Of a stretch of 64,000 bases of DNA, positions 52,901 to 64,000 are shown in pieces (the stretch's first letter is position 1; each line of letters begins with the position of its first letter). The DNA comes from Setaria digitata (taxonomy: Eukaryota; Nematoda; Chromadorea; Rhabditida; Setariidae), in NCBI GenBank assembly GCA_003640385.1, contig RCAB01000084.1, positions 1-64,000 of the forward strand, in the 5' to 3' direction. A program made the position numbers and the translations under genes. Under the pieces are notes generated by a model that was given only the letters and a program-made list of their open reading frames with translations, searched no databases and was not told the origin of the DNA.

Positions 52901-55469
52901 TTTACCGCATCTCTTCTACAGCCATCTTTAAAATGCGTTTCCAATAATTGTAATTGTAAATTATAGATAAAAAATGCGCATATATAAGGCAATTGCTTCC
53001 TTTCATTATTAAATTTTCTTTTATTCTACTGATATAGAATAATTAGAAGATCACTTAACATATCTAGAGAAATTTATCACAGATAAATAAGTATGATAAT
53101 CATTTATCGAAATCCATTATTTAGTTAGAGCAAATGAAAAGTTAATTAGTTTTTTTGACTTTTCATTTCATTCATTCAAAACAAAGGGAATTATTTTTTG
53201 TAAATCATTACAAAATGTAAGAGATTTAGGAATGGACAAATTAAAATTTATTAAATAGAAAGCAATCAGGATAAAAAGAAAAAGACTTCTGAGAAAGGAA
53301 GTATTTCTGGAAGAGCTTAAAATTGAACTGAGCAATCACCAATCAAGCTAAGAGCCTAACGGACAAAACATAGTTTTAGGTTTGGAAACATGGCTCAGTC
53401 TTGAAATATGAATTCAGGCTGCGAAACACAAAAGTTATTCTGCAACATTTGCAATGAATGTTGCACAAATCAATATAAGAAAATTTATAAAAGTCAAATT
53501 CTAGGAATAATAAATTTTGTTATGTTCTTAAAGCTAATTTTTAGTTAGAAAGAGAAATTTTAAGAAGAAATTTGTTTACTGCCTGACCAAGTGACATTTT
53601 ACTGATATCATCAAACTTATCAGAGACTTATTTATAATTTACAAGCTGAAAGAACCTAGAGACTTTTGCTACTTCTACAATAAACACTTCCAACGACACC
53701 TTAAACAGAAGGTTTATGAATTAGCTTAGAAAAAGTTGAGAAGCAATTCAGCTTTTTATAAAATCGAAAATGAAAAGAATTTTTTGTTTATTAATGGATT
53801 AACCTTTTTCACAAGAACAAGGAAAAAAACTTCTAGTGCGAAAATTCTGATTCTGGAAGTTCTTGCGCTTCAGCTCAAAATTCTAATGCTGAAAGTTTCT
53901 TCATACAAAGGAAATTTCATTTGCGAAAGTGCATCCAACAGTGCTGCACAAAAAAAAAAAAAAATGAATGATTTGGCTAAAATAAATGAGGCATTGTTTT
54001 TATAAGAGAAATATCACTAAATAACAGTCTTTATTTACTTCTTCGAATAAATTTCAAATTGTCTTCAAACATTCTAAAATTTAATAAGATTTGCTCTTTT
54101 CATAAGATATCAAGAATGAGGCCAAAATTAAAAGCCAATATTGTCTCAACTGAGTCAGTACACAGCAATATAATATACTTTTTAAATTGAACCAATTGTT
54201 TCTATCATATCTTAACTTTTTCGATAGGCATCTTTAGAAGTTTGATATTGATAACATCTGTCTATTCCAATGTTTAAATGATATCAGTGAGTAGTCATGA
54301 ATAAAAAACTCCCACTATCTGTTCAACTTCACAGTTTTCAAGCTCAACTGGTTGCTTATTGAGTTTCGTTTTCTTGCTGGCCATATGCTAATCTTAAGTA
54401 ATAAACATTATTGTCCTCAGAAAGCGCAGCTCAGTAGAAATCATTAATACTAAAGCCAAAATGAGGGAAGCAGCACTGGGCCGGAGAAAGATAGCAATGT
54501 TGGATGATATCATTGGGAGGAACAGCTAAATGATGATAATGTAATGATGTCAGCATTCTCTCCACCATAGTGATAATATTCTTAATCTCAGACAATGTGC
54601 TGGCAAGCTATTTAAACTATAACTCTCAATTAATATTCATGAAAATCTTAAATGGAACTTCTACTCAAACTCATACTATTTTCCTTAGCTTTTTCTTTTT
54701 CTGTTGCTTTTTTTGTTGAAAGAATGGATGGATTTTCGATTTAAATTCGGAGTCATTAATACGAATGCAAATAAAAATTAAATCAATTTCCGCTTGCCAC
54801 AAATAGACGACTTCTCTAAAAGCGAAGAAATCATGACGACAGAACTGGTTACCTTTCGATGAACATCGGCCAATAAGCAATAAGGAGACAGGGAAATAGT
54901 AATGAATTTCGAAACTTAAGTGCTTTATGAAATTTCCGAGTTAAGCAAGCGACAATTATTATTTAATGAAATTTACTTTTCATAGAAGAATTCATCAAAA
55001 AGTCATTTAACAACCATGCGACATTCAGTTCCCTTATAATTTAATATTAAATATATCTTGAATTTTGAAATATTAAAAATCTTAGAATTAAAACGTTTTC
55101 TTTCCTTTCCAGTTATCCATTTTGTTAACAATACGATTTTGAGTGAGTAACGTTAGCAATTTTATTTGCTTTGCTTTTTGAAAAATCCTTATTTTTTTCT
55201 GCTGCAAATAACGCCAACATCAAATCATCACGACAAACAATATTTATATCGTTGCTTTCCTGCTCGTTACATTATTCCATTCAATTATCTTCATAGACCA
55301 ATATATCCAATTCATTCTATTTCAAGTTATTATTTTTATTCAAGACCATCAATAGTGCTATCCTTTATTATTATATGCTATTAAACAACACAATTTTAAA
55401 GGGAAACATTACACGAAATGAGCGTACCTTCATTGCAAATTGATGAACATATGCTAGTAATCTTATCTC

Positions 55470-55719
55470 GACTGATAAAGATTTGCATGCTTCATTTATC
55501 CCAAATCGTTATGTAAGAAAAACGAATGATGAGAAAGAGGAGAATTTGAAACTAAATCATGTAAGTCTTGTTTTGAGTAAGAAAAGCACGCAAAGCTCAC
55601 ACTCACCTAACCAACCTATCAACTCACTTAATTCAGCCAGTCAATTAAACATGATTTCAATTCATCAACCACCTGTAGCATTATATATGCAAAAGATATC
55701 CATAGAGAAATTACAATAA
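55470..55719 (+). CDS. possible terminal exon, unknown protein (weak)
   Basis: An open frame that could follow an acceptor (ATATGCTAG) near 55460 and ends in TAA at 55717-55719. It encodes about 83 residues of ordinary composition: a charged part (KTNDEKEENLKL) and then a polar Ser/Asn/Gln/Pro-rich tail (SSHSPNQPINSLNSASQL). It reads like the disordered C-terminal tail of a larger protein, but I found no phase-matched upstream exon. Another open frame overlaps just upstream. Confidence 0.25.
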
Positions 55720-57219
55720 TCCGACAGGTGAACTTTAAAAATTAGTAAATTAATGGAGTTTAATAAGTGACATAACTACGTGCAAAAAAAATAAGTTTGA
55801 TAGAATATTACGATAACTTAGCTATGTCAATAAAATGTGTATGACAGTAAAAGCTTGCCTTGCACGTGAGGATATGTCCAATGGAATTTCAGGAAAATTA
55901 TTTCTTCCGAACGTCGAGAAAAAGGAGCAAGAAGTAATCAAATAGAAAGAGTAGTATCTGGCTGACAGAGTCTTCAGTCTACTTTCATCAAGGTGCTGTA
56001 TGCATCTCCACTGAATCACTTCAGAGATGCAATCACTGATTAAACAAATTAATGGTAGTGATAAGTTCGTTGACAAGATCCTCAAAAAAAGTGGCAGCCC
56101 TTCTAATCTTATCTATACCATTTAATCTCCCTATCTATCAATGATAATGAAGAATCAGCCGTGCCATCAAAATTACATAAATGAAATGTAATACCTCGTA
56201 CAAAGCATAGAGATCCAGCTCTACAGCTATAGTATGAGTAAGAAGCAGTAGCAGGTATCAAGCAAATCAATCTAACGAGAGTCTCTCTTGCTACTTCTAA
56301 AAATGTCTACTCACTATTTGCCACATTATCGTATACTCGTTGCTACAGAAATCCCTCAAGTCTTCCTGCAACGATTTCTTACTATCACTCCAAAACTTGG
56401 AACTTATTTGCACAGTAATTAAGATTTTTCGTTTCATAGCCTTTGAAATATTACAAATCCGACACTCGACACACCCATATCACACGACAGAAATGTTGCT
56501 TGCGAAAAAGGTAGAACTAAAATTCGATCGTTGAGCTGAAGATCTGAGTTGAGTCAAATTTTTAAATTTAGAAGTAACGAATAACATTTGAAAGAAATTT
56601 AGTATTCAAAAATAATGCAATGGGATGATTGGTTGAAATATTATACAGATTCTATTGACTTCTGTATTTCGATGACTTCAACAGTGTAAGAGTTCATTTC
56701 ACAACTTTTTGGAATGTTCGAACCAGAACTTTGGTTGCAAGAAACAATTTAACGACATTTATCGTCAGCAAAATGCTTCCCGAAATTAATTCATTTTTGT
56801 CTGAAGTTCGACATATTTTTCATTCAGTTAGGTACCAAACATTCCCACAAAATTCATACTCAGTTCTGATTACTAAATTTCAATAGATAAATATACCTCC
56901 TAATCTTAAAATATTAGAAAATTCATGTCCTTAATTCCAATTTTATTTTCGGGAACATACATTGAAAAAGACATAAAATGACTCATGAAGATACAAACTT
57001 ATTTTTATGGAAATATACTAACAACTGTCCTTTAGAGAAGGGTCAAGAAAAATAGTTAAACTGACATTTTTTACGAACATTTCAACGTGCTAAACAATTT
57101 TAGTGCTAATTCTTATGATAACAAAGAAAGTAGGCTTGGAAATTAAGTTAATTTCTTGCTTTCAGAATCACTTCGATAACGACAATCAAGAAGTAAAAGG
57201 TAAATGAATTCCCTCACTA

Positions 57220-57487
57220 AAATTAATTATCTTCACGTAGTTACATTTCATAATTATACTTTATTACCATTTATTGTCCAATTGAACCAACAGCAACAGA
57301 TGCCTAAATTTTAGGAATTAATGGAAGTGCAAGGCCAATAATCGAGGATCATTGCAGCATATATTGCATGAACTTCAGAATCCGCAAAGCACATCGTGCC
57401 ACCTGCACGAAGAAGCTGGTGCTCCTGAAATTAATCATCTTCACATAGTTAAATTTCTTAATAACACTTAATTACCATTTTATTTTG
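57220..57487 (+). repeat. direct repeat flanking the last DNase II exon
   Basis: Two copies of about 60 bases, at roughly 57220-57280 and 57428-57488, about 80% alike by eye. Both read AAATTAAT-ATCTTCAC-TAGTTA-ATTTC on the plus strand. One copy is the 3' part of the last intron. The other lies just past the stop codon and keeps the AG acceptor motif (minus strand). Confidence 0.75.
57270..57275 (-). promoter_or_regulatory. polyadenylation signal AATAAA
   Basis: AATAAA on the minus strand, about 36 bases beyond the DNase II stop codon, the usual distance for a cleavage signal. Confidence 0.55.
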
Positions 57488-59750
57488 CCACCAGAAAAAA
57501 TTATCATAGTTCTGGCTTCTTTCTCTCTCCATCTCTCTTCCGCGAGAAAATACCGAAATTAATAAGTTCCATACCTGTCTGTTAATATCACCAATACAAA
57601 TCCAAGGTGTACTTATCTTATCGGCGTCGATCATGGCGACAGCAAATTTAGAGTGATCGAGTTGGTTTGAAAAACTGATATTGAAAGGCAAGATAATTTT
57701 TTTCACGTCTAAAACCTTAAATGAGTCCAAAACCTTAAATGAAAATTATGAAATGATTGTTCTCTAACAGTGTCACAATTATCACAGATATTCAAGACTG
57801 TTATTTTACACCAGCCATGTGGCAGTGTTCAACTTCACCACAATTAGTACATAAGTTTTATATGCTTTCAAAAGTCATTTGAATAAAAATAAAGATGATG
57901 GCAAACTCTGATTGAGAGGTGCCATATATAAGCAAATACCTTAAAGGAACTATATTTGCGACACCAAGAGTGCAAATTCCTGTTTCCTGAGGTTTCATGC
58001 TGCCAAGTTTCTGTTTCCAGTGAGCTTCTAATTGAAGGCGCTATGAGGTCGAAGTAAAGATCTAAAGCTATATTGATAAGGCACTAAAAGTGATCATATA
58101 ATACCCTCATTAAGAGGTTAAAAAATAATTAATGCAATTATTACCTTTTCTGAATGCACGGGTTTTTGCAAAATGAACAAATTCACGGCCTTCGGTAGAA
58201 TGAACGACAACACGACTAAAATATGGAGCAGCACGCTGATATTTTTTCGACACCACCTGAAGTTATTGGTTTTATTGGACTCAAAAATTAATTTCAAATT
58301 ATTTTATTTGCAAAAGATCAGCTTAATATCAAAAAAAAAAAAAACTCACAAATATCAATTTCAGCTCGAAATATTAGCACTCTAACATATGCCTTTTTAA
58401 TTTCAACTATTGAAAGTGATTTGAACTAACTTTTATGAGAAGAGGTATGTCATTAGCAACTTCAGTTGGAAGTTTTTGTGAATAAATGAAAAGTTGATTG
58501 TAGTACAATTGAATAGCTAGAAAGAGATTCAAGGTCATATGAATGAAAATTGACAAGTTTCATGATTTAAAAATTAAGAGATAAGTTTTGTCCTTCTCAT
58601 CAATTTGAAAGTGCTGAAAACTGACCAAAATGCTTTACATTAAGGGAAATGAATCCATCTGTGTGATATTACAGAAGAAATGAGTGCTATTTGGGAAGTT
58701 AAGCCTGAAAGTACCAATTTTGTGTAGTTCCGAATAGGACATTGAGATGCACAGTCCCATTTGTCCATAGTGATGTCCAGTGGTCGGATATTCATAGGTA
58801 TCGCTGCGGGGAAATTTTGGTACGCTGTGTATCAGCCAGAAGCCATTGCTTTTCCCAAATACTACAACTCCTGAAAAAGAACTAGAAAAAATTTACCTAT
58901 CAAAAATCGAAAATACTAATGAGTTCTATTAGAGAAAAAACAAAAATACTCTGTCACGAAATTCCAGGTCATCTTATAAGCATTCAGTTGCTCACCTTTA
59001 GTATGACCTGAAGTTCCTGATACCGTGTCATTCTTGGGATACGGAAATTCGTCGTTATACATTATATTAAAGACCTATAAAATAACAGAGCAGAAAAAAC
59101 TTGCTGCGTGATACCGTGCACGGTCAAGAACTTACCGTTTATTATAGATTTGTTAGTAATTAATTTCTCTATATTGACATGGAAAAACTACTCGGTAGAA
59201 TCTTTGTGAAATGAAAAAATGCCTTAAGATTGCCGAAAAGACAATATTTACATGTGTGGGGATGCTAGTTATTATTTACGATCGCAAATTGAGAAGTAAC
59301 TCCTTTCAAGTACTTTTGAGTTAGAATGCAAAATTCGTGCACTGAAATCTTCTCTGAAAAATTACCTCGGGATTGTTTATAGCATCATAATATTGCTGTA
59401 AAGTATATCCAATAGCTTGTTTCGGGTCGCCAATCTCGACTGTCGAAAGTGACCACTCTCGATGGCTAGCATCCATATACAAAAATGCAGTACCATCATG
59501 AACCGACTTTATAGCTGACTCCTTTATGCGACCAATTTTGTAAAATATAAACCTAAATTGAGATTAGATTCTTTGTAAAACTTGCAAATAAAAAAATTTT
59601 TCAAATTTAGATTAATACATGAAAGAATTTGAATATAAAACTGCCCTTAGAAACCTACCAGTCGACATTTTGGTCATTTTGGTTACGACATTGAAAAGTA
59701 AGACTGATGCTTTGGTGAACAATTATTAAGAAGCTTATCTTTAGCAGCAT
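57311..59750 (-). CDS. deoxyribonuclease II family protein
   Basis: Nine minus-strand exons: 59750-59659, 59552-59366, 59074-58996, 58870-58715, 58516-58431, 58256-58145, 58067-57940, 57715-57575, 57415-57311 (TAA). Phases fit throughout; 361 residues, the normal length for the family. Features: signal peptide (about residues 1-20) then CRNQNDQNVDW; GYTLQQYYDA; the SGTSGHTKG motif with H117; NGFWLIHSVPKFP; GREFVHFAKT; and the second catalytic block LDHSKF (H301) with WICIGDINRQ. The HTKG and DHSK histidines are the conserved catalytic pair of this phospholipase-D-like acid nuclease, which cuts DNA in lysosomes or after secretion. The usual RGGGT near the end reads RAGGT here. In nematodes these enzymes clear apoptotic or ingested DNA; parasites may also secrete them against host DNA traps. 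That role is inference. Confidence 0.93.
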
Positions 59751-59756
59751 TTTCCT
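59751..59756 (-). promoter_or_regulatory. splice acceptor just before DNase II ATG
   Basis: On the minus strand TGTATTTTAG is followed by GAAA and then the start ATG. An acceptor four bases before a start codon fits spliced-leader trans-splicing, or a 5' UTR intron. Confidence 0.45.
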
Positions 59757-61470
59757 AAAATACATAACTAAAGCTTAAAAACTTCATTTACCATTGAGAT
59801 ATGACTTGAATTATAGCAGTGATGCATCGCTTCATTCTTATAACTTACGAAAAAAGGACAGGTATGATTTACGGCAACGATAAATGAATCCGCAATAGTT
59901 ATGGAAGTATCGGAATTGTTCTTATCCGTCTACTTGTATTTTCAGATTACAGCTCACAATAGCTGATGAAAACACTTCCTTTATGCTTTTATCAACATAT
60001 GGACATCTATTAACTGGTTTAGGTGGAGTAATCCTTATCCAGTATTTTCTCGATTCCTTTTCCTTGAACGAACATCACTGAGTTCCATTTCACCTCGTGT
60101 AATTATTGCTTTGGTGGATGATAAAATTTATAACAATTTTATTAAAAGGTATAAAGTCTTCACAAGTCAGGCACTTAAAATATATTGCTAATGTGCGCAC
60201 TCTGTACTAAAAAAAATTCAGAAAAATCCACTTCACTTTACGAAAATAAAAAGTCATTGTTAATGATTATAACTTCATAACGTGGCTCAAATTTTCAAAA
60301 TATTCAAATAATTGAGCTTCTCAATCATTAAATAAGACAACAACAAGTCATGAAACAATTTACATTACAAAAATGATTTAAAATGCATCTTTTTTCACAT
60401 TTATATCGTAAATCTTTCAAAGGCTATCTGCGCATAAGAAGGAGTTAGTGTTCCAGTTTCAGTTTCAGTTAGTATTCACGTGAAGTTGGGAGTACGTAGT
60501 TTTAGATATAAATGGATCATAATTTTTTTTTTAGATGGTACCGACGACAAGTTTTTTGTCTTAAGTAGACTAGTTACTTTAATAGATATCAGACAAAAAA
60601 TAGGAAAATTAGTACCTATTGATAAATAAGAGCTGTTCGGTTAGATAAATGAATGAATGAGACTGATAGGCAATTAAAATTCAATCATAATGAAAGCAAA
60701 AATTTTCTACTACTTGGCTGCTTTAGTGAGTGCGGGCGGCATTTGCGGAGGATTTTCAAAATGATTGAAAACTGTACCCATAAGAGAACTGCATTTTCTT
60801 AAAACAAATTAAAATTAAAAGATAGATTTTAAATCATTTTTAAAATAATATTTCTCATCAAATTCAGACATAAGTACAATATTTACAAAATAAAAAGACA
60901 ATCTCTCAAACTAGCAATAAGAAGAGATACAGAAACTAAATCAAAAGGAATGTCCAGAAGGAACAAAATGACCAAACATAAAAGCAAATCTATAACAGTT
61001 TACATTATGAGAGTATTTAGTAAATAATTTAGCCTTTAAATGTCTGAAAATGCTAATTCTCCCTCCTGAAATTATTGGAAATCCATCAAGACACAAGAAG
61101 AATTCAACAATGATAATCAGATACATCAATGAGTAAGTGAATATTTGGATTTATTTATTCGTTTTTTTCGAAATAAATAAACATAGCTGGTAATTCATAA
61201 TCGGAGAAAGAACCTAAACTGAGTTTGGTCAGAAATAGTAAGGGGAGATTTGCAAAGAAATTTTTGGTAGTTTAAGAAGTTTAAAAATTATAAAGGCCAG
61301 AAAGCTGCAGTTTTTTTTAGAATCAAAGACCAAGAAAATAGCTTAATTGTTTGAAGAAGATCTTGGATAATAAGATAGATTTTATGATTTCCGGACAAAT
61401 CCAGCTTGCTTTGTTGTTTCATTTGATTTTTTTCTCTCACCAATAGAACAGCACAAAAATGAGCCGAACT
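59757..61470. other. intergenic between DNase II and SLC4 genes
   Basis: AT-rich sequence with the DNase II promoter side on the left and the SLC4 3' flank on the right. No exon is supported. Confidence 0.5.
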
Positions 61471-63864
61471 TCAGCTACTGCCATTAGACTTTTTCTTTCC
61501 TTCCTCCAATTCCTTCGGATTATCCATTTCTTCTTCAACAACAGCTCCTTTTCCACCTAAAACAACTTTAAACTCATAAAATTAATTAACTACATCATAG
61601 AAGATAAATAATGAGAACAGGCCAGTGACAAGTAGTAGATTGTTGAAAGTAGAACAAATTTCTGTTCCCTTAAATCAGCGCTGACATTTTGTGAAATGTG
61701 AAATGAAGTTTATCTAAAATTAGCACGCAAAACCAGTTTTACCACATTTTTGACTAGTGATTAATGATACCTTTCCCGGATTGTCCCTTCGGGCTGACGA
61801 CGGAATGGAATGAAGGCACTGGGTCATCCAAGGCAAGTAATTCCTGCTTTGTGAAAACTCTTTCCATGAAAAACATCCTGATCAGTACCATAAGGACCAG
61901 CTGAATTGAATTAAATAACTAATAAAAATTAACACCACTAGAAGCAGATTAAAAGTGTTGACCTGAACTAACTGATAACGCAATTTTGTCAAAAATGACT
62001 CATAATAACTACAAACCAAATCAAAATTATCTCCTTTTAAAGTAAAAAAAAAAAGGAAGAGATTGTCGGAAAAAATTGACAAGTAAATGATAGATAGCTG
62101 ATAGTATTTACCATTAATGGAAATAGCATAGAAAAGGTTTTCGTATACTTCACAGCAAATAGACCCACAATACTAAGAATTTGAAAAAAAGTGAACAAGT
62201 GAACACGTCTCATACGAACCAGTCTTAACCATACATAATCAGGCTGTAAATAATTATGAAATAATAATTTAATTCTCAAACTCCATACATCAATATACAC
62301 TGATTTTATCCTCCACGTTTAATTAAGTATAAATTTATTATTGGTAACTGAATGCTTTTCCAAAAAAAAAAAATTAAATTCGATTTCGTTAATAAACTGA
62401 TTTTTAATAGACATATAAAGGATAACAATTCTCTGGATGAATTTTCTTGACAAACCTGATATTTAATAGGCATAAACAGCATGGCAATTCTCTGGATAAA
62501 TTGCAAGCCGAGCATCGAAACAACACCCATATACAAAAATATCCCAATAAGTACTGGAAGAGGTACTAACTGCAAATCATACATTGAGATGAAGTTTATC
62601 TATCACACATTCATTCAGTGGACAGATAAGTTTATGACAAAAAAATAATAAAATGTGAATAAAAGATTTTAGAGAAAATCATACCTTGATAACAGGTGTT
62701 ATGAAAACTGAAAAACCAATCAGAAGATGCGCAATTATCGCTGTAAGCCGTTGTTCTCTGCAACAACTTTATCTTTCTATTTTTTGTTCCTTGAAGATAT
62801 GAATTTAAATCAGGATGTTTTAATCAGCAACTCACTTGATACCGAGAAACTGTGCCTTTTCACCCGGAGCCGAAGTATCGGACTGTAGACGAAGCGAATC
62901 GACGTGCATCACGGATAGCACAGTTGCGGCCACGTAGAAAGGTAATCCAAATAAGCCACAAATGACCACAAGCAGTGCAATCACCAACAGATCCAGATGA
63001 TATCCGAAACTTTTCTGCAATTTCTAGGCTTTTGCATTCTTGGAGATATCTTTTGAATCTCATTTACGTAACTTATCTAAGATAACTTAGCAAATCACTT
63101 TCAGATACAACAGTTTCAATCTCTTTTTCTGATAGATTTTAAGCTGGTTCTTGTCATTTTCATCTGGAAAATTTAAAATTTTCAAAAATTTTTTGGGTCA
63201 TGGAACATCATTACGCACGTGATAAATGCAAATGATGCGCCTTTTGGCGCATTTATTAGCTCACAATTTTCTCTGTCCTTTATATTATGTTAGCATTTGT
63301 TTTGCTCATACGTACGTATATACAAGAAGAAATCTAAATTTTCCGATTCCTGAAGTGAACTTTTGAAAATTAGCCCTGTTATAGATATGTTCCTTACCTG
63401 TTTGCTCACTACTCCCTATCAGCTACATCATCCATTTCACGCATTCTAAAATACAGCAAAAAATTTATTTTAATTCAAAGAAGTCATACTCTCAGTTTGT
63501 TATCTTTTCTATTGATGATAACAGCGGTGATCTGCTGATCCATAACAATTAGGATTGTGTAGAATATAGCTGGAAAGATGGCAATTAGAGCAACATACCA
63601 GTCCACTGATAATGGATTGATAAGCCATGGACGATCAATCGTAGGCTATAATAGGTTATCATTCTTTATCGGAAAATTTTTGGTGTTAAATTTCAGTCTT
63701 TGAGAAATCAAATTAATCCTTAAGTAAAACACTTGAGGACGAGAACAAACCCGGAAATTGGCAGGAATATCGAGTACAGGTAAGTCAAGGCCAATGAATT
63801 TCGAAATAGCTGTCATTACGACAATGGCAATGAAAACTCCGAAATCCGATATGCTGTTACGGAC
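61471..63864 (-). CDS. SLC4-family bicarbonate transporter, C-terminal part (continues past the right edge)
   Basis: Minus-strand exons in the window: 63864-63751, 63645-63490, 63014-62836, 62757-62685, 62569-62456, 62243-62112, 61900-61771, 61556-61471 (TGA). Phases fit; 327 residues of the C-terminal membrane domain. Hallmarks: ISDFGVFIAI; MDQQITAVIINRKDNKL; GYHLDLLVIALLVVICGLFG then LPFYVAATVLS; SAPGEKAQFLGIKEQRLT; VPLPVLIGIFLYMGV; PDYVWLRLVRMRRVHLFT; and FTKQELLALDD, a likely carbonic anhydrase II-type acidic motif. The pattern is closest to the Na-coupled SLC4 branch (NBC/NDCBE), which moves bicarbonate across the plasma membrane for pH control. Exact transport mode cannot be decided without the N-terminal half. 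The tail is charged (EEEMDNPKELEEGKKK). Confidence 0.92.
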
Positions 63865-64000
63865 CTGGAACGCACTGTTGTTTAAATTGAGTTCGTACAG
63901 GTCAGAATGAAAATCTAAACTCAATTGAAATGTCCTTGAAAAAGATTGGAAAAAGGGCTATCTAAATAAGAAGGTTTCTAAAGGTCTTGCAAAACAGAAT

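Larger units (their letters stand above)
49929..57310. other. intergenic, mostly no supported gene
   Basis: AT-rich non-coding sequence with a GAA-type short repeat near 51.61 kb and an A-run near 53.95 kb. One plus-strand open segment (55470-55719) is listed separately. Other ORFs here are short and lack splice or domain support. Confidence 0.4.

Overview
The window is a stretch of animal (eukaryotic) chromosome, most likely from a parasitic nematode. It is AT-rich. Its genes are split by many introns, mostly about 50-650 bases, with consensus GT...AG ends, and are separated by long non-coding stretches. There are no bacterial-style operons. I rebuilt gene models by chaining exons whose reading frames and splice phases agree and whose joined proteins follow known families. 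The nematode call rests on the gene set and style (BPI-like protein, NPY/FMRFamide-type peptide receptor, secreted DNase II, SLC4 transporter, an AG acceptor four bases before one ATG). Placement in a particular clade is a guess.

Layout from left to right: (1) a plus-strand LBP/BPI/CETP-family lipid-binding protein (about 1.66-5.25 kb); (2) a minus-strand seven-transmembrane neuropeptide receptor of six exons (11.21-7.77 kb); (3) an approximately 11-kb gene-poor stretch; (4) a weak plus-strand two-exon gene ending at 22,834; (5) a minus-strand WDR47-like WD40 protein (25.36-22.85 kb) whose stop lies 16 bases from that gene's stop; (6) a complete minus-strand TBL1/TBL1XR1 homologue of 15 exons (35.46-29.11 kb); (7) a second gene-poor region (35.5-46 kb) with hairpins and low-complexity tracts; (8) a minus-strand secreted orphan protein of four exons (47.33-46.10 kb); (9) a weak Cys-rich minus-strand two-exon gene (49.93-49.39 kb); (10) a complete nine-exon minus-strand DNase II (59.75-57.31 kb); (11) the 3' part of a minus-strand SLC4 bicarbonate transporter (61.47-63.86 kb and beyond the right edge).

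The genes do not form one pathway. Functional themes are peptide signalling (the GPCR), transcriptional corepression (TBL1), a WD40 scaffold (WDR47), secreted or lysosomal host-interface proteins (BPI-like, DNase II, the orphan) and pH/bicarbonate transport (SLC4). The most interesting structural signals are traces of local exon or exon-boundary duplication: a decayed copy of the receptor's TM3 exon inside an intron, a duplicated in-frame splice acceptor in DNase II, and a repeat flanking the last DNase II exon. Two imperfect hairpins and an unrecognised secreted protein also stand out. I found no CRISPR array, insertion sequence, rRNA or convincing tRNA by eye.
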